Origin: Inediibacterium massiliense
GTDB lineage: Bacteria > Bacillota > Clostridia > Peptostreptococcales > Thermotaleaceae
NCBI RefSeq assembly: GCF_001282725.1
Contig: NZ_LN876587.1
Coordinates: 1,483,695-1,547,694, forward strand
Length of the DNA stretch: 64,000 nucleotides
Reading direction: 5' to 3'
How positions within the stretch are numbered: position 1 is the first letter of the stretch; the number at the start of each line of letters is the position of its first letter. The position numbers and the translations under genes are program-made. The notes beneath the pieces are model-generated. The model was given only the letters and a program-made list of their open reading frames with translations, searched no databases and was not told where the DNA came from. This document shows positions 36,981 through 45,273 of this stretch, piece by piece.

Positions 36981-38222
36981 ATGAATCAATTCAAGAAATA
37001 TATTCTTTTTTCTTTATCTGTAGCAGCTTTTGGAGAAATTTATTTTTATCCTTTTAGTAGTTCTTTAAGATTTTCCGCAGGAATTATTGCTTTAAATGTA
37101 ACCATCTTAGTTACTAAAGAAATTTCTCCTTTTCTAATATGTTTATTTTCAGGAATTGTGGTTTTAATACAAAGAAGTTTATTGGATCTATTATTTTATC
37201 ATATGTCTTTACAAAATATTTTTGTTGCGCATGGACCTTCTATTATTTATTATCTTATATATGGAACTTTTATCTCTATTTTTCATATTCAACAAAGAAA
37301 AAATCAACTTATCATTCCTATTATAGGTTTAGCTTTTAGTGATATACTAAGTAATATATCAGAAACCTTAGTCAGACATGATCAAATTCTTTATCCCATT
37401 CTCCAAATTATTATTTTAGTTGGCGTAGCTAGAAGTATTATTGCTTATTTGATTTACTTTTTCTATAAAAAACAAGAACTTTTCTTACTAACCCATGAAC
37501 ATAAAAAAAGATATACTCAACTCAATCTATTGGTTTCTGATATTCAAGCTGAAATGTTTTATCTTAAAAAATCTACTCATGATATTGAAAATATTATGAA
37601 ACAAAGCTATAACCTATATGAAGCATCTAAAGACAACAAAGATATAAAAGATCAGACTTTAAATATTGCTAGGGAAATTCACGAAATCAAAAAAGATTAT
37701 TATAGAGTTTTACATGGCTTTGAAAGTTTTTTAAATACATTTGAAAAAAATGATACTATGATGCTTGAAGATATGTTTATAATTATTCGCGAAAATACTT
37801 ATCGTTATTTAAAAACAAATCATCTTCATATCTCTATGGAATTTAGTTATGAAGAAAATTTTAAAATGCATAAATATTTTCATTTATTTACAATACTCAA
37901 TAATTTAATTATCAATTCTATAGATGCCTGCGAAAAATATGGAAAAATTCAAGTTTTCCAAAAAAGAGATATAGATCACATTATATTTCAAGTCATAGAT
38001 AATGGAGAAGGTATTGACGAGGATATTCTTCCTTATATCTTTAATCCTGGCTTTACAACAAAATATGACAAAAACTCTGGAAATCCATCTACAGGAATTG
38101 GCCTTTCTCATGTGAAAAATATTATAAACGAATTACAAGGCCAAATTCATGTAAGATCTGAATTAAAAATAGGAACAACGTTTCAAATTATATTACCAAA
38201 AAAAATATTAATTGAGGGATGA
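36981..38222 (+). CDS. Sensor histidine kinase, GlnK (YcbA)-like
   Basis: 413 residues. Five to six N-terminal membrane helices (about 8-165) precede a DHp-like region where His in REIHEIKKDYYRV (about residue 233) is the likely phosphoacceptor. An HATPase domain follows with N-box NNLIINSIDA, G1 DNGEGID and G2 STGIGLSHV. Partnered with a YcbB/GlnL-type regulator 2 nt downstream, it resembles the Bacillus glutamine-sensing GlnK-GlnL pair. What it senses here is inferred from the next gene, gltS. ATG with GGAGGG upstream. Confidence 0.88.
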   Translation: MNQFKKYILFSLSVAAFGEIYFYPFSSSLRFSAGIIALNVTILVTKEISPFLICLFSGIVVLIQRSLLDLLFYHMSLQNIFVAHGPSIIYYLIYGTFISIFHIQQRKNQLIIPIIGLAFSDILSNISETLVRHDQILYPILQIIILVGVARSIIAYLIYFFYKKQELFLLTHEHKKRYTQLNLLVSDIQAEMFYLKKSTHDIENIMKQSYNLYEASKDNKDIKDQTLNIAREIHEIKKDYYRVLHGFESFLNTFEKNDTMMLEDMFIIIRENTYRYLKTNHLHISMEFSYEENFKMHKYFHLFTILNNLIINSIDACEKYGKIQVFQKRDIDHIIFQVIDNGEGIDEDILPYIFNPGFTTKYDKNSGNPSTGIGLSHVKNIINELQGQIHVRSELKIGTTFQIILPKKILIEG

Positions 38223-38224
38223 TC

Positions 38225-39100
38225 ATGAAGAATACTTTTTTAATTATTGACGATGATATTAATATAAGAAAAATGCTAAAATATTTGATTATAAAAAATG
38301 ATTTAGGAAATGTATTAGAGGAACTAGACCGTGGAGAGGATGCACCTGAAGAAATCGTGTTTTATCAACCTGATATTGTACTTATTGATTTTTTACTTCC
38401 TCAAAAAGATGGAATTGAAATTATACAAACTTCTAAAGCTTTAGGATATAGAGGAAAATTTATTATGATTTCCCAAGTGGAAGATGCACATATGATTTCA
38501 AAAGCTTATGAGAATGGAATTTTATTTTTTATTCATAAACCTCTCAATCAAATTGAAGCATTAAATGTTATTCAAGGAGTTTGTCATAATATTGAATTAG
38601 AAAGATCTGTAGCACTCATTAAAGATGCTGTTTTTCATATAGAAAAATCAAAACCAATAGAACCTCAATTTAATTGGAAAAAACAAATAGATGATATCTT
38701 TACAGATATAGGTATTATAGGTGAATTAGGATATAATGATTTAATTGAACTCATTAGTCAAGTGATTTCATATAATAAAAAAAATATTTCAGGAAGTTAC
38801 CAATTGCAAGATATCTATCGTAAAATCGCTGAGAAAAAAAATATGATGTATAATTCTTCTGTCTATGCAAGAACAATTGAACAAAGAATCAGAAGAACGA
38901 TTCTTAAGGCATTAGAGAATATTGCAACACTCGGTCATGATGATTATTATAACAATAAATTCATTGAATACAGCTCATCTTTATTTGACTTCAAACAAGT
39001 CAAGCAAGAAATTAGACATATACAAAACTCAAAAGAGGACAGAGGAAAAATTAGTGTAAAAAAGTTTATAGAAGGAATAGTTTCTAGATTGAATATTTAA
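38225..39100 (+). CDS. Response regulator, GlnL (YcbB)-like
   Basis: 291 residues. The receiver domain (about 1-120) starts MKNTFLIIDDD, with Asp in DIVLIDFLLP near residue 52 as the phosphorylation site and a conserved Lys in FFIHKPL. The C-terminal YcbB-type DNA-binding domain (about 150-290) contains YARTIEQRIRRTILKALENI. The ATG at 38225 suits GAGGG six bases upstream; an earlier ATG at 38219 overlaps the kinase stop. It probably activates gltS through the TTGTA repeats at 39142-39191. Confidence 0.9.
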   Translation: MKNTFLIIDDDINIRKMLKYLIIKNDLGNVLEELDRGEDAPEEIVFYQPDIVLIDFLLPQKDGIEIIQTSKALGYRGKFIMISQVEDAHMISKAYENGILFFIHKPLNQIEALNVIQGVCHNIELERSVALIKDAVFHIEKSKPIEPQFNWKKQIDDIFTDIGIIGELGYNDLIELISQVISYNKKNISGSYQLQDIYRKIAEKKNMMYNSSVYARTIEQRIRRTILKALENIATLGHDDYYNNKFIEYSSSLFDFKQVKQEIRHIQNSKEDRGKISVKKFIEGIVSRLNI

Positions 39101-39141
39101 AAAAATGAATTTAAAACTTCACTTTTATTAATAATATTGAA

Positions 39142-39207
39142 TTGTAAAAAAATTCTTTGTAACTTATTGTAGCAACAAGTATTTTTTTGTAGCATACCCC
39201 TTATAAT
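39142..39207 (+). promoter_or_regulatory. TTGTA direct repeats and gltS promoter
   Basis: TTGTA occurs at 39142, 39157, 39167 and 39187. The last three starts are 10 and 20 bp apart, one face of the helix, and the last two share TTGTAGCA. TATAAT follows at 39202-39207 without a recognisable -35. This is what an activator-dependent promoter looks like; Bacillus GlnL is reported to bind T-rich TTTTGT direct repeats. Binding here is inferred. Confidence 0.6.
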
Positions 39208-39250
39208 AAATACATAGAACTAATCTTATAAAATATTAGGAGGTATGCAC

Positions 39251-40444
39251 ATGGTACTAAAACTGGATATAATTCAATCGGTAGCCCTGGCAGTAATCAT
39301 TTTATTCTTAGGACACGCAATCCGAAGAAAAGTAAATGTACTATCAAGATTTTGCATCCCCGCACCTGTAATCGGTGGTTTGATCTTTGCAATAACAGCT
39401 TTAATCTTAAAGCAAGCTAATATTTTAGAATTTGAAATCGATACCACTCTTCAAACTGTATTAATGACAGCATTTTTTACAACAGTAGGTTTTACAGCTA
39501 GTTTCAAATTATTGAAAAAAGGTGGACTTCAAGTTCTATTATTTTTACTCCTTGCAGTTATTTTAGTCTGTCTCCAAAATGTAATTGGTGTCAGCCTTGC
39601 AAAGGTTTTCCACCTAGATACTTTAATCGGACTTTCAACAGGATCTGTTCCTATGACAGGAGGACATGGAACTTCTGGTGGTTTTGGTCCTGTATTTGAA
39701 GAAGCAGGCGCTATCGGTGCTACGACAGTTGCTATGGCTTCTGCAACCTTTGGTTTAATTATGGGAAGTATGTTAGGAGGTCCTATTGCTAAAAGATTAA
39801 TTGAAAAAAATAATCTTTTAACTTCTACAAACAAAAAAGCTAATGCAGAAGTTGCTTCGTCAGAAGAAAAGACTCAAGAATTAATTCCTAAAAATTTCTC
39901 TTTAGCTGCATCTCAAATTATTTTAGCAATGGGTATTGGTACAATTATTTCAATGTTTATACAAAAAACAGGTATGACTTTCCCACCTTATATAGGCGCT
40001 ATGTTAGCAGCTGCTATTATAAGAAATATATCAGATTTTACTCATTCTTATAAAGTACCAACTATAGAAATCGATCTATTAGGAAGTATTGCATTATCTC
40101 TTTTCTTATCTATGGCTTTAATGGGATTAAAATTATGGCAATTGGCTGATCTAGCTGTCCCTATGCTAATCATGTTAATCGCTCAAACTGTACTCATGGC
40201 TTTCTTTGCATACTTTGTAACTTTCAATATTATGGGAAGAAATTATGATGCAGCAATTCTAGCAGGAGGTCATTGTGGATTTGGTATGGGTGCTACTCCA
40301 AATGCCATTGCAAATATGGAAGCTATTACAAGCAATTTTGGTCCAGCTCCAACTCCTTTCTTTGTTATTCCTCTTGTAGGAAGTTTATTTATCGACTTCT
40401 TTAATGGAGCAATCATTACCATATTCATGAATGTATTCCATTAA
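39251..40444 (+). CDS. gltS: Sodium/glutamate symporter GltS
   Basis: A 397-residue GltS-family carrier importing glutamate with Na+. About ten to twelve helices; the two re-entrant-loop motifs GGHGTSGGFGPVFEEAG (about 137-153) and GGHCGFGMGATPNAIANM (about 337-354) are the family hallmark. The ATG at 39251 is preferred over 39245 because AGGAGG lies 7 nt before it. It follows the GlnK/GlnL-like pair, with a terminator behind it. Confidence 0.95.
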   Translation: MVLKLDIIQSVALAVIILFLGHAIRRKVNVLSRFCIPAPVIGGLIFAITALILKQANILEFEIDTTLQTVLMTAFFTTVGFTASFKLLKKGGLQVLLFLLLAVILVCLQNVIGVSLAKVFHLDTLIGLSTGSVPMTGGHGTSGGFGPVFEEAGAIGATTVAMASATFGLIMGSMLGGPIAKRLIEKNNLLTSTNKKANAEVASSEEKTQELIPKNFSLAASQIILAMGIGTIISMFIQKTGMTFPPYIGAMLAAAIIRNISDFTHSYKVPTIEIDLLGSIALSLFLSMALMGLKLWQLADLAVPMLIMLIAQTVLMAFFAYFVTFNIMGRNYDAAILAGGHCGFGMGATPNAIANMEAITSNFGPAPTPFFVIPLVGSLFIDFFNGAIITIFMNVFH

Positions 40445-40488
40445 AAAATAATATCTTTACTTTATACATTATTTATGTCATGCGTTCA

Positions 40489-40515
40489 AAAAGATGGACT
40501 TGTTCCATCTTTTTT
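40489..40515 (+). terminator. Terminator of gltS
   Basis: AAAGATGGA / TCCATCTTT stem, 5-nt loop, then TTTTTTGC. Confidence 0.85.
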
Positions 40516-40594
40516 GCTTTGCATCAAAACTATTCCTTAATTTTTAAAGTATGCTTTCTATAATCATTGGAAATACTATTTTAGAGGTGATCAT

Positions 40595-41542
40595 ATGAAA
40601 AATTCTAAAAAATATATTTCTTTATTACTTATTATCTGCATTATTTTATTCTCTACATCTTGCACAAAAAAAGTTCAAAAACCTACACCTAAAAAAGAAA
40701 ATGAACCAAAACCTCTTCCTACCGTCGTAAAAGAAATAGAAAAAGATACTTTAACCATTATGAATCAAACAGATATGATTCCTTATTTTCAAAGAGTCAT
40801 AGTAGAAAAGAAAATAATAGAGGAAGAAAAAATACAAATAGAATCTGTAAAAAAAGAAGAGAAAAAAGATGAAAAAACAACAAATCAAGAAACTTCTAAA
40901 ATAGTAGAGAAAGAACCAAAACCTATGACCATTGATGAAAGTATTTTAACAGATATTCTCAAAAAAGAGGATACAAACTCCTCTAAAGAAGCAAAACCTC
41001 CAAAGAATATTGATGAAACTTGGAAAAAAATCAATCAAACCATTCTGATGATTCATAATAAATGGAACGTATTAGAGCCTTTATTAGTAGCTCAAAGTGT
41101 TTCTCCTGATATTATTTCTGGATTTGAAGAAACACTCAATATGCTTACAACCTATGGAATCAACAAAGATTACATGAATACAATTACAACTACCAATCAT
41201 TTAACTTCTTTTTTACCAAAATTTATGCCCTATTTTAAAATAGACATACCACCTGCTATCTATACATTAAAATTTCTAACAAGACATGCTGTTTTAAATG
41301 CCGCTATGGGTGATTATGTTTCGGCCCAAAAAAGTGTTGAAAAAATTCAAGAAACTTCTCAAAGTGTAAAATCTACATTAATTGAAAAAAAAGCTAAATC
41401 AACAGTAGATAAATTTGATGTATCTGTCATCAATTTATCTAAATCTATAGAAAAAAAAGATATGCATTTAATTAAAATTAACGGCAGTATCGTCATGAAA
41501 AATATTATGCTCATGATTGAAGATGTAACTAAATCTATGTAA
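40595..41542 (+). CDS. Putative lipoprotein, unknown function
   Basis: 315 residues. A lipoprotein signal peptide ends in the lipobox FSTSC (Cys 23). A Lys/Glu/Pro-rich spacer runs to about residue 145 and the C-terminal 170 residues form a helical domain (NQTILMIHNKWNVLEPLLVA, then FVSAQKSVEKIQET-like helices). No family recognised. AGAGGTGATCAT precedes the ATG. It is a monocistronic plus-strand gene ended by a long hairpin. Confidence 0.75.
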   Translation: MKNSKKYISLLLIICIILFSTSCTKKVQKPTPKKENEPKPLPTVVKEIEKDTLTIMNQTDMIPYFQRVIVEKKIIEEEKIQIESVKKEEKKDEKTTNQETSKIVEKEPKPMTIDESILTDILKKEDTNSSKEAKPPKNIDETWKKINQTILMIHNKWNVLEPLLVAQSVSPDIISGFEETLNMLTTYGINKDYMNTITTTNHLTSFLPKFMPYFKIDIPPAIYTLKFLTRHAVLNAAMGDYVSAQKSVEKIQETSQSVKSTLIEKKAKSTVDKFDVSVINLSKSIEKKDMHLIKINGSIVMKNIMLMIEDVTKSM

Positions 41543-41547
41543 AAATC

Positions 41548-41607
41548 AAGGGTACGTTTCTTGTGATTTGAAAATATAAATCATAAGCACCATACCCTTA
41601 ATTTTTG
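41548..41607 (+). terminator. Long two-part terminator hairpin
   Basis: The outer stem AAGGGTA / TACCCTT encloses CTTGTGATTT / AAATCATAAG; AATTTTTG follows. It terminates the lipoprotein gene. Confidence 0.75.
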
Positions 41608-41616
41608 CACATAAAA

Positions 41617-41708
41617 ATATAGGAACAACTAAGAAAGGTCTTTAAGACTGTTGCCGCTTCTAAAGTCGGACTCAATCCTGAATTGTCGCTTTCTATGCTG
41701 TCCTATAT
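41617..41708. ncRNA. Candidate structured RNA, cloverleaf-like
   Basis: A 92-nt block, richer in G+C than its surroundings. It is closed by a perfect 8-bp stem (ATATAGGA / TCCTATAT). Inside, AGAAAG / CTTTCT pair, and between them lie three hairpins: GTCTT-T-AAGAC, CCGCTT-CTA-AAGTCGG (one bulge) and CAAT-CCTGA-AATTG-like. It is not a tRNA: no T-loop or anticodon arrangement. On the minus strand the closing stem runs into ATTTTTAT, so the nadE 3' side is the more likely transcribed strand. No known family recognised. Confidence 0.45.
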
Positions 41709-41755
41709 AAACTTATTATCTCTCATAAAAAATATATTATGCATATATAAATTTA

Positions 41756-42511
41756 CTAAAAAATAGGAGGTACTGCCGGAGTCATTCTTTTATGCTCAGA
41801 ACGTGTATGTAATCTTTGTATGATTTCCTCATCTTCCTTTGGAATACTTTTACCCTCTAAGAATGCATCTATTTTATCATAAGTAGTTCCCATTTCGTTT
41901 TCGTCTGTTTGTCCTTCCCAAAGACCTGCTGATGGCGGACGATTAATTACACTTTCAGGAACACCCATATATTTTGCCCATTCATATACTTCTTTTTTTT
42001 GAAGATGTGCAATAGGTAAAATATCTACTCCTCCATCTCCATATTTTGTAAAATACCCTGTATAAATTTCAGCTGCATTATCTGTTCCAACCACTAAATA
42101 ATTTAGTGTATTGGCTACACAATAAATTGAACTCATACGCAATCTAGCCCTAAGGTTTGCATCACTTAATTGTAGACTTTTTTCATTTCTTAATATATTT
42201 TTATTTCTCATAGTGCCTACAATATTATCTAACAAAATATCATGAACTGCACTTAGGTCTAATTCCACATATTCTATGTTACATCCTTGTGCAACTAATA
42301 TAGCATCTTCTTTATCCTTTGGACTACTTTTACAAGGAAGAATTACACCTAAAGAATTTTTAGGAAATGCTTTTTTTATTAAATAGGCAACTACTGCTGA
42401 ATCAATTCCTCCAGATATGCCTACAACAAGTCCATTGGTTTTTGATTCTTCTACTTGATTTTGAAGCCACTTTACTGTTTGATCAATCTTTTGTTGTATA
42501 TCCTTATCCAT
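41756..42511 (-). CDS. nadE: NH3-dependent NAD+ synthetase
   Basis: A 251-residue NadE that amidates nicotinic acid adenine dinucleotide with ammonia and ATP. ATP-pyrophosphatase P-loop SGGIDSAVV lies near residue 34, GTDNAAEIYTGYFTKYGDGG near 140, and PSAGLWEGQTDE near 192. No glutaminase domain is present, so ammonia is the direct donor. ATG with GAAAGGAAAGG upstream. Single-gene unit between cysK and the RNA candidate. Confidence 0.95.
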   Translation of the reverse strand: MDKDIQQKIDQTVKWLQNQVEESKTNGLVVGISGGIDSAVVAYLIKKAFPKNSLGVILPCKSSPKDKEDAILVAQGCNIEYVELDLSAVHDILLDNIVGTMRNKNILRNEKSLQLSDANLRARLRMSSIYCVANTLNYLVVGTDNAAEIYTGYFTKYGDGGVDILPIAHLQKKEVYEWAKYMGVPESVINRPPSAGLWEGQTDENEMGTTYDKIDAFLEGKSIPKEDEEIIQRLHTRSEHKRMTPAVPPIF

Positions 42512-42586
42512 TATAAGACCTTTCCTTTCTCTGGGTAATGAAAACCTTTACATCTAGATATTATACCACAAAACTCATATATATAA

Positions 42587-42610
42587 AGGCATAGTCTATA
42601 GACTATGCCT
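42587..42610 (-). terminator. Terminator-like hairpin after cysK
   Basis: AGGCATAGTC TATA GACTATGCCT, a perfect 10-bp stem; the cysK stop at 42603 is inside. On the minus strand only TTTATATATATG follows. Confidence 0.7.
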
Positions 42611-43529
42611 CAAAATCAAATAAATCTGTACTTAAATACCTTTCTCCATAATCTGGAGTAATCACAACTATTTTCTTTCCTGCTCCTAATTCTTTGGCCT
42701 TTTTGATAGCTCCATAAATAGCTGCTCCCGATGAAATACCTACCAAAATACCTTCTTCTTTAGCTGTTAGTCTCGCTGTTTGTAAAGCATCTTCATCTTC
42801 TACCTGAACAATTTCATCAATCACATCTGTATTTAAAATTTTAGGAATAAAACCTGCGCCTATTCCTTGAATTTTATGAGGTCCTGGATTTTGACCTGAA
42901 AGCACTGCTGAATTTTTAGGTTCAACTGCTACTACCTTTACTTCTTTCATTTCTTGTTTAAGTACTTCTCCAATTCCTGTAAGAGTACCTCCCGTTCCTA
43001 CTGCAGATATAAACATATCAAAATCATTATCCATTTGCTCTAGAATCTCAAGAGCAGTAGTCTTTCTATGAGCTTGTGGGTTTGATGTATTTTCAAATTG
43101 TTGGGGCATAAAATAAGACGGATTTTGATTTACAATTTCATTTGCTCGATCAATAGCCCCTTTCATTCCTAAATTTCCATCTGTAAGCACAATTTCTGCA
43201 CCAAATGCTTTTAAAAGCTTTCTTCTTTCTATACTCATAGTTTCTGGCATTACAAGTATTACTTTATATCCCTTTGAAGCTCCGATCATAGCAAGTCCTA
43301 TTCCTGTATTTCCACTTGTAGGCTCTACTATTACAGAACCTTCTTTTAAATCTCCTTCCCTTTCAGCCACTTCAATCATATTAAGAGCTACTCTATCTTT
43401 TATACTACTTCCTGGATTAAAGGATTCAAGCTTCAAATAAATATCTGCATCATCTTTCCCAACAAGCTTATTTAACTTTATGATAGGTGTATTTCCTATC
43501 AATTCTATAATACTATTTGCTATTTTCAT
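42603..43529 (-). CDS. cysK: Cysteine synthase A
   Basis: A 308-residue PLP enzyme making cysteine from O-acetylserine and sulfide. [10 protein letters not shown] opens the protein, the PLP-binding Lys is in NPGSSIKDR (Lys 44), [11 protein letters not shown] binds substrate, and [10 protein letters not shown] holds the phosphate. The ATG at 43529 has GGAGG six bases upstream and is preferred to an in-frame ATG at 43547. Divergent from the TauE-type exporter genes, suggesting linked sulfur handling. Confidence 0.95.
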   Translation of the reverse strand: MKIANSIIELIGNTPIIKLNKLVGKDDADIYLKLESFNPGSSIKDRVALNMIEVAEREGDLKEGSVIVEPTSGNTGIGLAMIGASKGYKVILVMPETMSIERRKLLKAFGAEIVLTDGNLGMKGAIDRANEIVNQNPSYFMPQQFENTSNPQAHRKTTALEILEQMDNDFDMFISAVGTGGTLTGIGEVLKQEMKEVKVVAVEPKNSAVLSGQNPGPHKIQGIGAGFIPKILNTDVIDEIVQVEDEDALQTARLTAKEEGILVGISSGAAIYGAIKKAKELGAGKKIVVITPDYGERYLSTDLFDFEA

Positions 43530-43574
43530 AACACGCCTCCAATTCATAGTTTTCTTATCGGAATTTATGTATTT

Positions 43575-43603
43575 ATTTTATAATAGTTTTATAAATACGT
43601 CAA
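43575..43603 (-). promoter_or_regulatory. Promoter of cysK
   Basis: Minus-strand TTGACG, 17-nt spacer, TAAAAT, 45 nt before the cysK ATG. The leader is too short for a T-box or SAM riboswitch. Confidence 0.7.
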
Positions 43604-43678
43604 TAGACTCATAAAATATTTTTAATCGCTCACACTATATAATATAGGTAATTTATTAATAATGATGTAGGTGAATTC

Positions 43679-44047
43679 ATGAAAAAAAACTTATTTACTT
43701 TTAGATTTATTGTATTGGGTATTCTTACTGGTATACTCAATGGACTTTTTGGATCTGGTGGAGGTACTATATTAATTTTAGGGCTACTTTTTATACTAGA
43801 TATTGATCAACATAAAGCTCATGCAACATCTATATCTGTAATTTTACCCCTTGCCATTGTCAGTGCTTATATATATCTAAGGAATGGTATGATTGCTTGG
43901 GATATTACAAAAAAAGTAATTTTAGGTGGGATTATTGGAGGATATATAGGCGCAAAACTTCTTTCTAAAATTCCTGAAAAATATCTTAGAAAAATATTTG
44001 CTTTATTTATGATTGTAGCCGCTGTAAGGATGGTGTTCTCATGTTAA
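43679..44047 (+). CDS. TauE/SafE-type exporter, N-terminal half
   Basis: 122 residues, about four membrane helices. GILTGILNGLFGSGGGTILILG matches the repeated TSUP motif (split here; motif at about residues 13-32). Full-length TauE/SafE proteins of about 250 residues carry two such halves; here they are two genes, the second starting within the last codons of this one. The pair would assemble as a two-subunit anion or sulfite exporter. Next to cysK, so sulfur compounds are a reasonable guess. Confidence 0.82.
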   Translation: MKKNLFTFRFIVLGILTGILNGLFGSGGGTILILGLLFILDIDQHKAHATSISVILPLAIVSAYIYLRNGMIAWDITKKVILGGIIGGYIGAKLLSKIPEKYLRKIFALFMIVAAVRMVFSC

Positions 44048-44397
44048 TATGTATAGGACTGTTATCTGGAATCATAGGAGGTATGGGGATTGGAGGTGGA
44101 ACCATCTTGATTCCTTCTTTAATATTTTTTACTTCTCTTACACAACAACAAGCACAAAGTGTAAATCTCATCTCCTTTATTCCCGTAGCATCTGTTGCTC
44201 TAATCACTCATCTAAAAAACAAAAACGTTGAAACAAAATTGTCCCTTCCTTTAATAGGATTAGGAGTTATAGGTGCTATTTTAGGGTCTTTTTTAGCTAT
44301 TCATCTTTCATCTATGCTTTTAAGAAAATTATTTGGAGTCTTTTTATTCTTAATGGGAATCTATGAATTTTTTTATAAAGATAAAAGTCGCAACTAA
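44041..44397 (+). CDS. TauE/SafE-type exporter, C-terminal half
   Basis: 118 residues with about four membrane helices and its own copy of the TSUP motif (GLLSGIIGGMGIGGGTILIP at 6-25). Its ATG overlaps the TAA of the first half by 7 nt, implying coupled translation and one-to-one amounts. The C-terminus matches the usual end of the full-length family (RKLFGVFLFLMGIYEF). Followed by a bidirectional terminator. Confidence 0.82.
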   Translation: MLICIGLLSGIIGGMGIGGGTILIPSLIFFTSLTQQQAQSVNLISFIPVASVALITHLKNKNVETKLSLPLIGLGVIGAILGSFLAIHLSSMLLRKLFGVFLFLMGIYEFFYKDKSRN

Positions 44398-44416
44398 TTT
44401 TACGACTTTTATCTTT
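44377..44416. terminator. Bidirectional terminator between convergent genes
   Basis: A perfect 14-bp stem, AAAGATAAAAGTCG / CGACTTTTATCTTT, with a 12-nt loop that includes the plus-gene stop; it serves the exporter genes and yigZ. Confidence 0.88.
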
Positions 44417-44417
44417 C

Positions 44418-45068
44418 TCAATCCTTTAAGATCTCTCCTTTGAATTCGTTTAAATATAAAGTATTCTCGATTTTCGTCTCTCCTTTAGCACTCGTAAGAT
44501 TTTGAATCATATGAATCAGTTCCTCACTTTTTTGCACTGGAGCATACACATGTATATTTACAGCTTCATCAAATATCGTATCTTTGATAATATAGCCTGC
44601 ATTTAATATCTCATTTTGAACTTTTCCAAGCATTGTATAATCTATCCTTATCTTTATCAAATCATGAAGGACTTTCTCAATCACTTTTCCTTGTTCCATA
44701 ACAAGCTTTGCTGTACTTGTATAAGCTCGAACTAGTCCTCCTGTTCCTAGTTTAATTCCGCCAAAATACCTTGTCACTACAATAGCAACATTTTTAATAT
44801 CTTCTTTTTTTAACATATCTAATATAGGTACTCCTGCCGTTCCTGCTGGCTCTCCATCATCACTATATCTTTGTACCTCATTATTTTGTCCAATCATATA
44901 AATAGGTACATTATGAGTAGCACTTTTATGTATAGATTTTATTTCTTCAATAAACCTTATAGCATCTTCTTCATTTTCTACAGGCTTTATATATCCTATA
45001 AATCTTGACTTTTCAATCATATGTTCTATTTGAGCATATTGTAATATGGTTTTATATCTTTTAAGCAT
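44418..45068 (-). CDS. yigZ: YigZ family protein (IMPACT/UPF0029)
   Basis: 216 residues. An N-terminal UPF0029/IMPACT domain has SRFIGYIKPV, YSDDGEPAGTAGVPIL and VVTRYFGGIKLGTGGLVRAY, followed by a small C-terminal DUF1949 ferredoxin-like domain. The family is widespread; the function is uncertain, possibly translation-related like eukaryotic IMPACT. Monocistronic, ending against the convergent terminator. Confidence 0.93.
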   Translation of the reverse strand: MLKRYKTILQYAQIEHMIEKSRFIGYIKPVENEEDAIRFIEEIKSIHKSATHNVPIYMIGQNNEVQRYSDDGEPAGTAGVPILDMLKKEDIKNVAIVVTRYFGGIKLGTGGLVRAYTSTAKLVMEQGKVIEKVLHDLIKIRIDYTMLGKVQNEILNAGYIIKDTIFDEAVNIHVYAPVQKSEELIHMIQNLTSAKGETKIENTLYLNEFKGEILKD

Positions 45069-45119
45069 CCTATTCCTCCTTCACAAAATAATAAAAAATT
45101 TCGCATATTCCTACCGGAA

Positions 45120-45173
45120 TTGCTCATGGCCTAAGCGGAATTCTTTCATTTCATTCATAATTTCCGTTGCTTA
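45120..45173. repeat. Intergenic repeat, copy 2
   Basis: TGCTCATGGCCTAAGCGGAA to TTTCCGTTGCTTA, about 75% alike to 24435-24486, with partial dyad symmetry (TAAGCGGAA / TTTCCGTTGCTTA). A weaker relative, ATCGCTCATAGCCTAA, lies at 29089-29105. Function unknown; possibly a small dispersed element. Confidence 0.5.
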
Positions 45174-45249
45174 AAATTTGATGAAAATTTAACTTTCTAA
45201 AGTTATCCACCATTTATTCATTTATATAGTTTCCTAATAAATAAAAAAA

Positions 45250-45269
45250 AGTAGTTTAAACTACTCTTT
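45250..45269 (-). terminator. Terminator of the nudix-like gene
   Basis: AGTAGTTTAAACTACT with A/T runs on both sides (minus strand continues TTTTTTTTAT). Confidence 0.8.
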
Positions 45270-45273
45270 TTTA

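Noticed and set aside
39529-39834. 101-codon minus-strand frame
   Set aside because: Antisense to gltS within the conserved GGHGTSGGFG region.
41617-41708. tRNA gene
   Set aside because: The fold is cloverleaf-like but stem lengths, T-loop and anticodon loop do not fit; kept only as an unknown RNA candidate.
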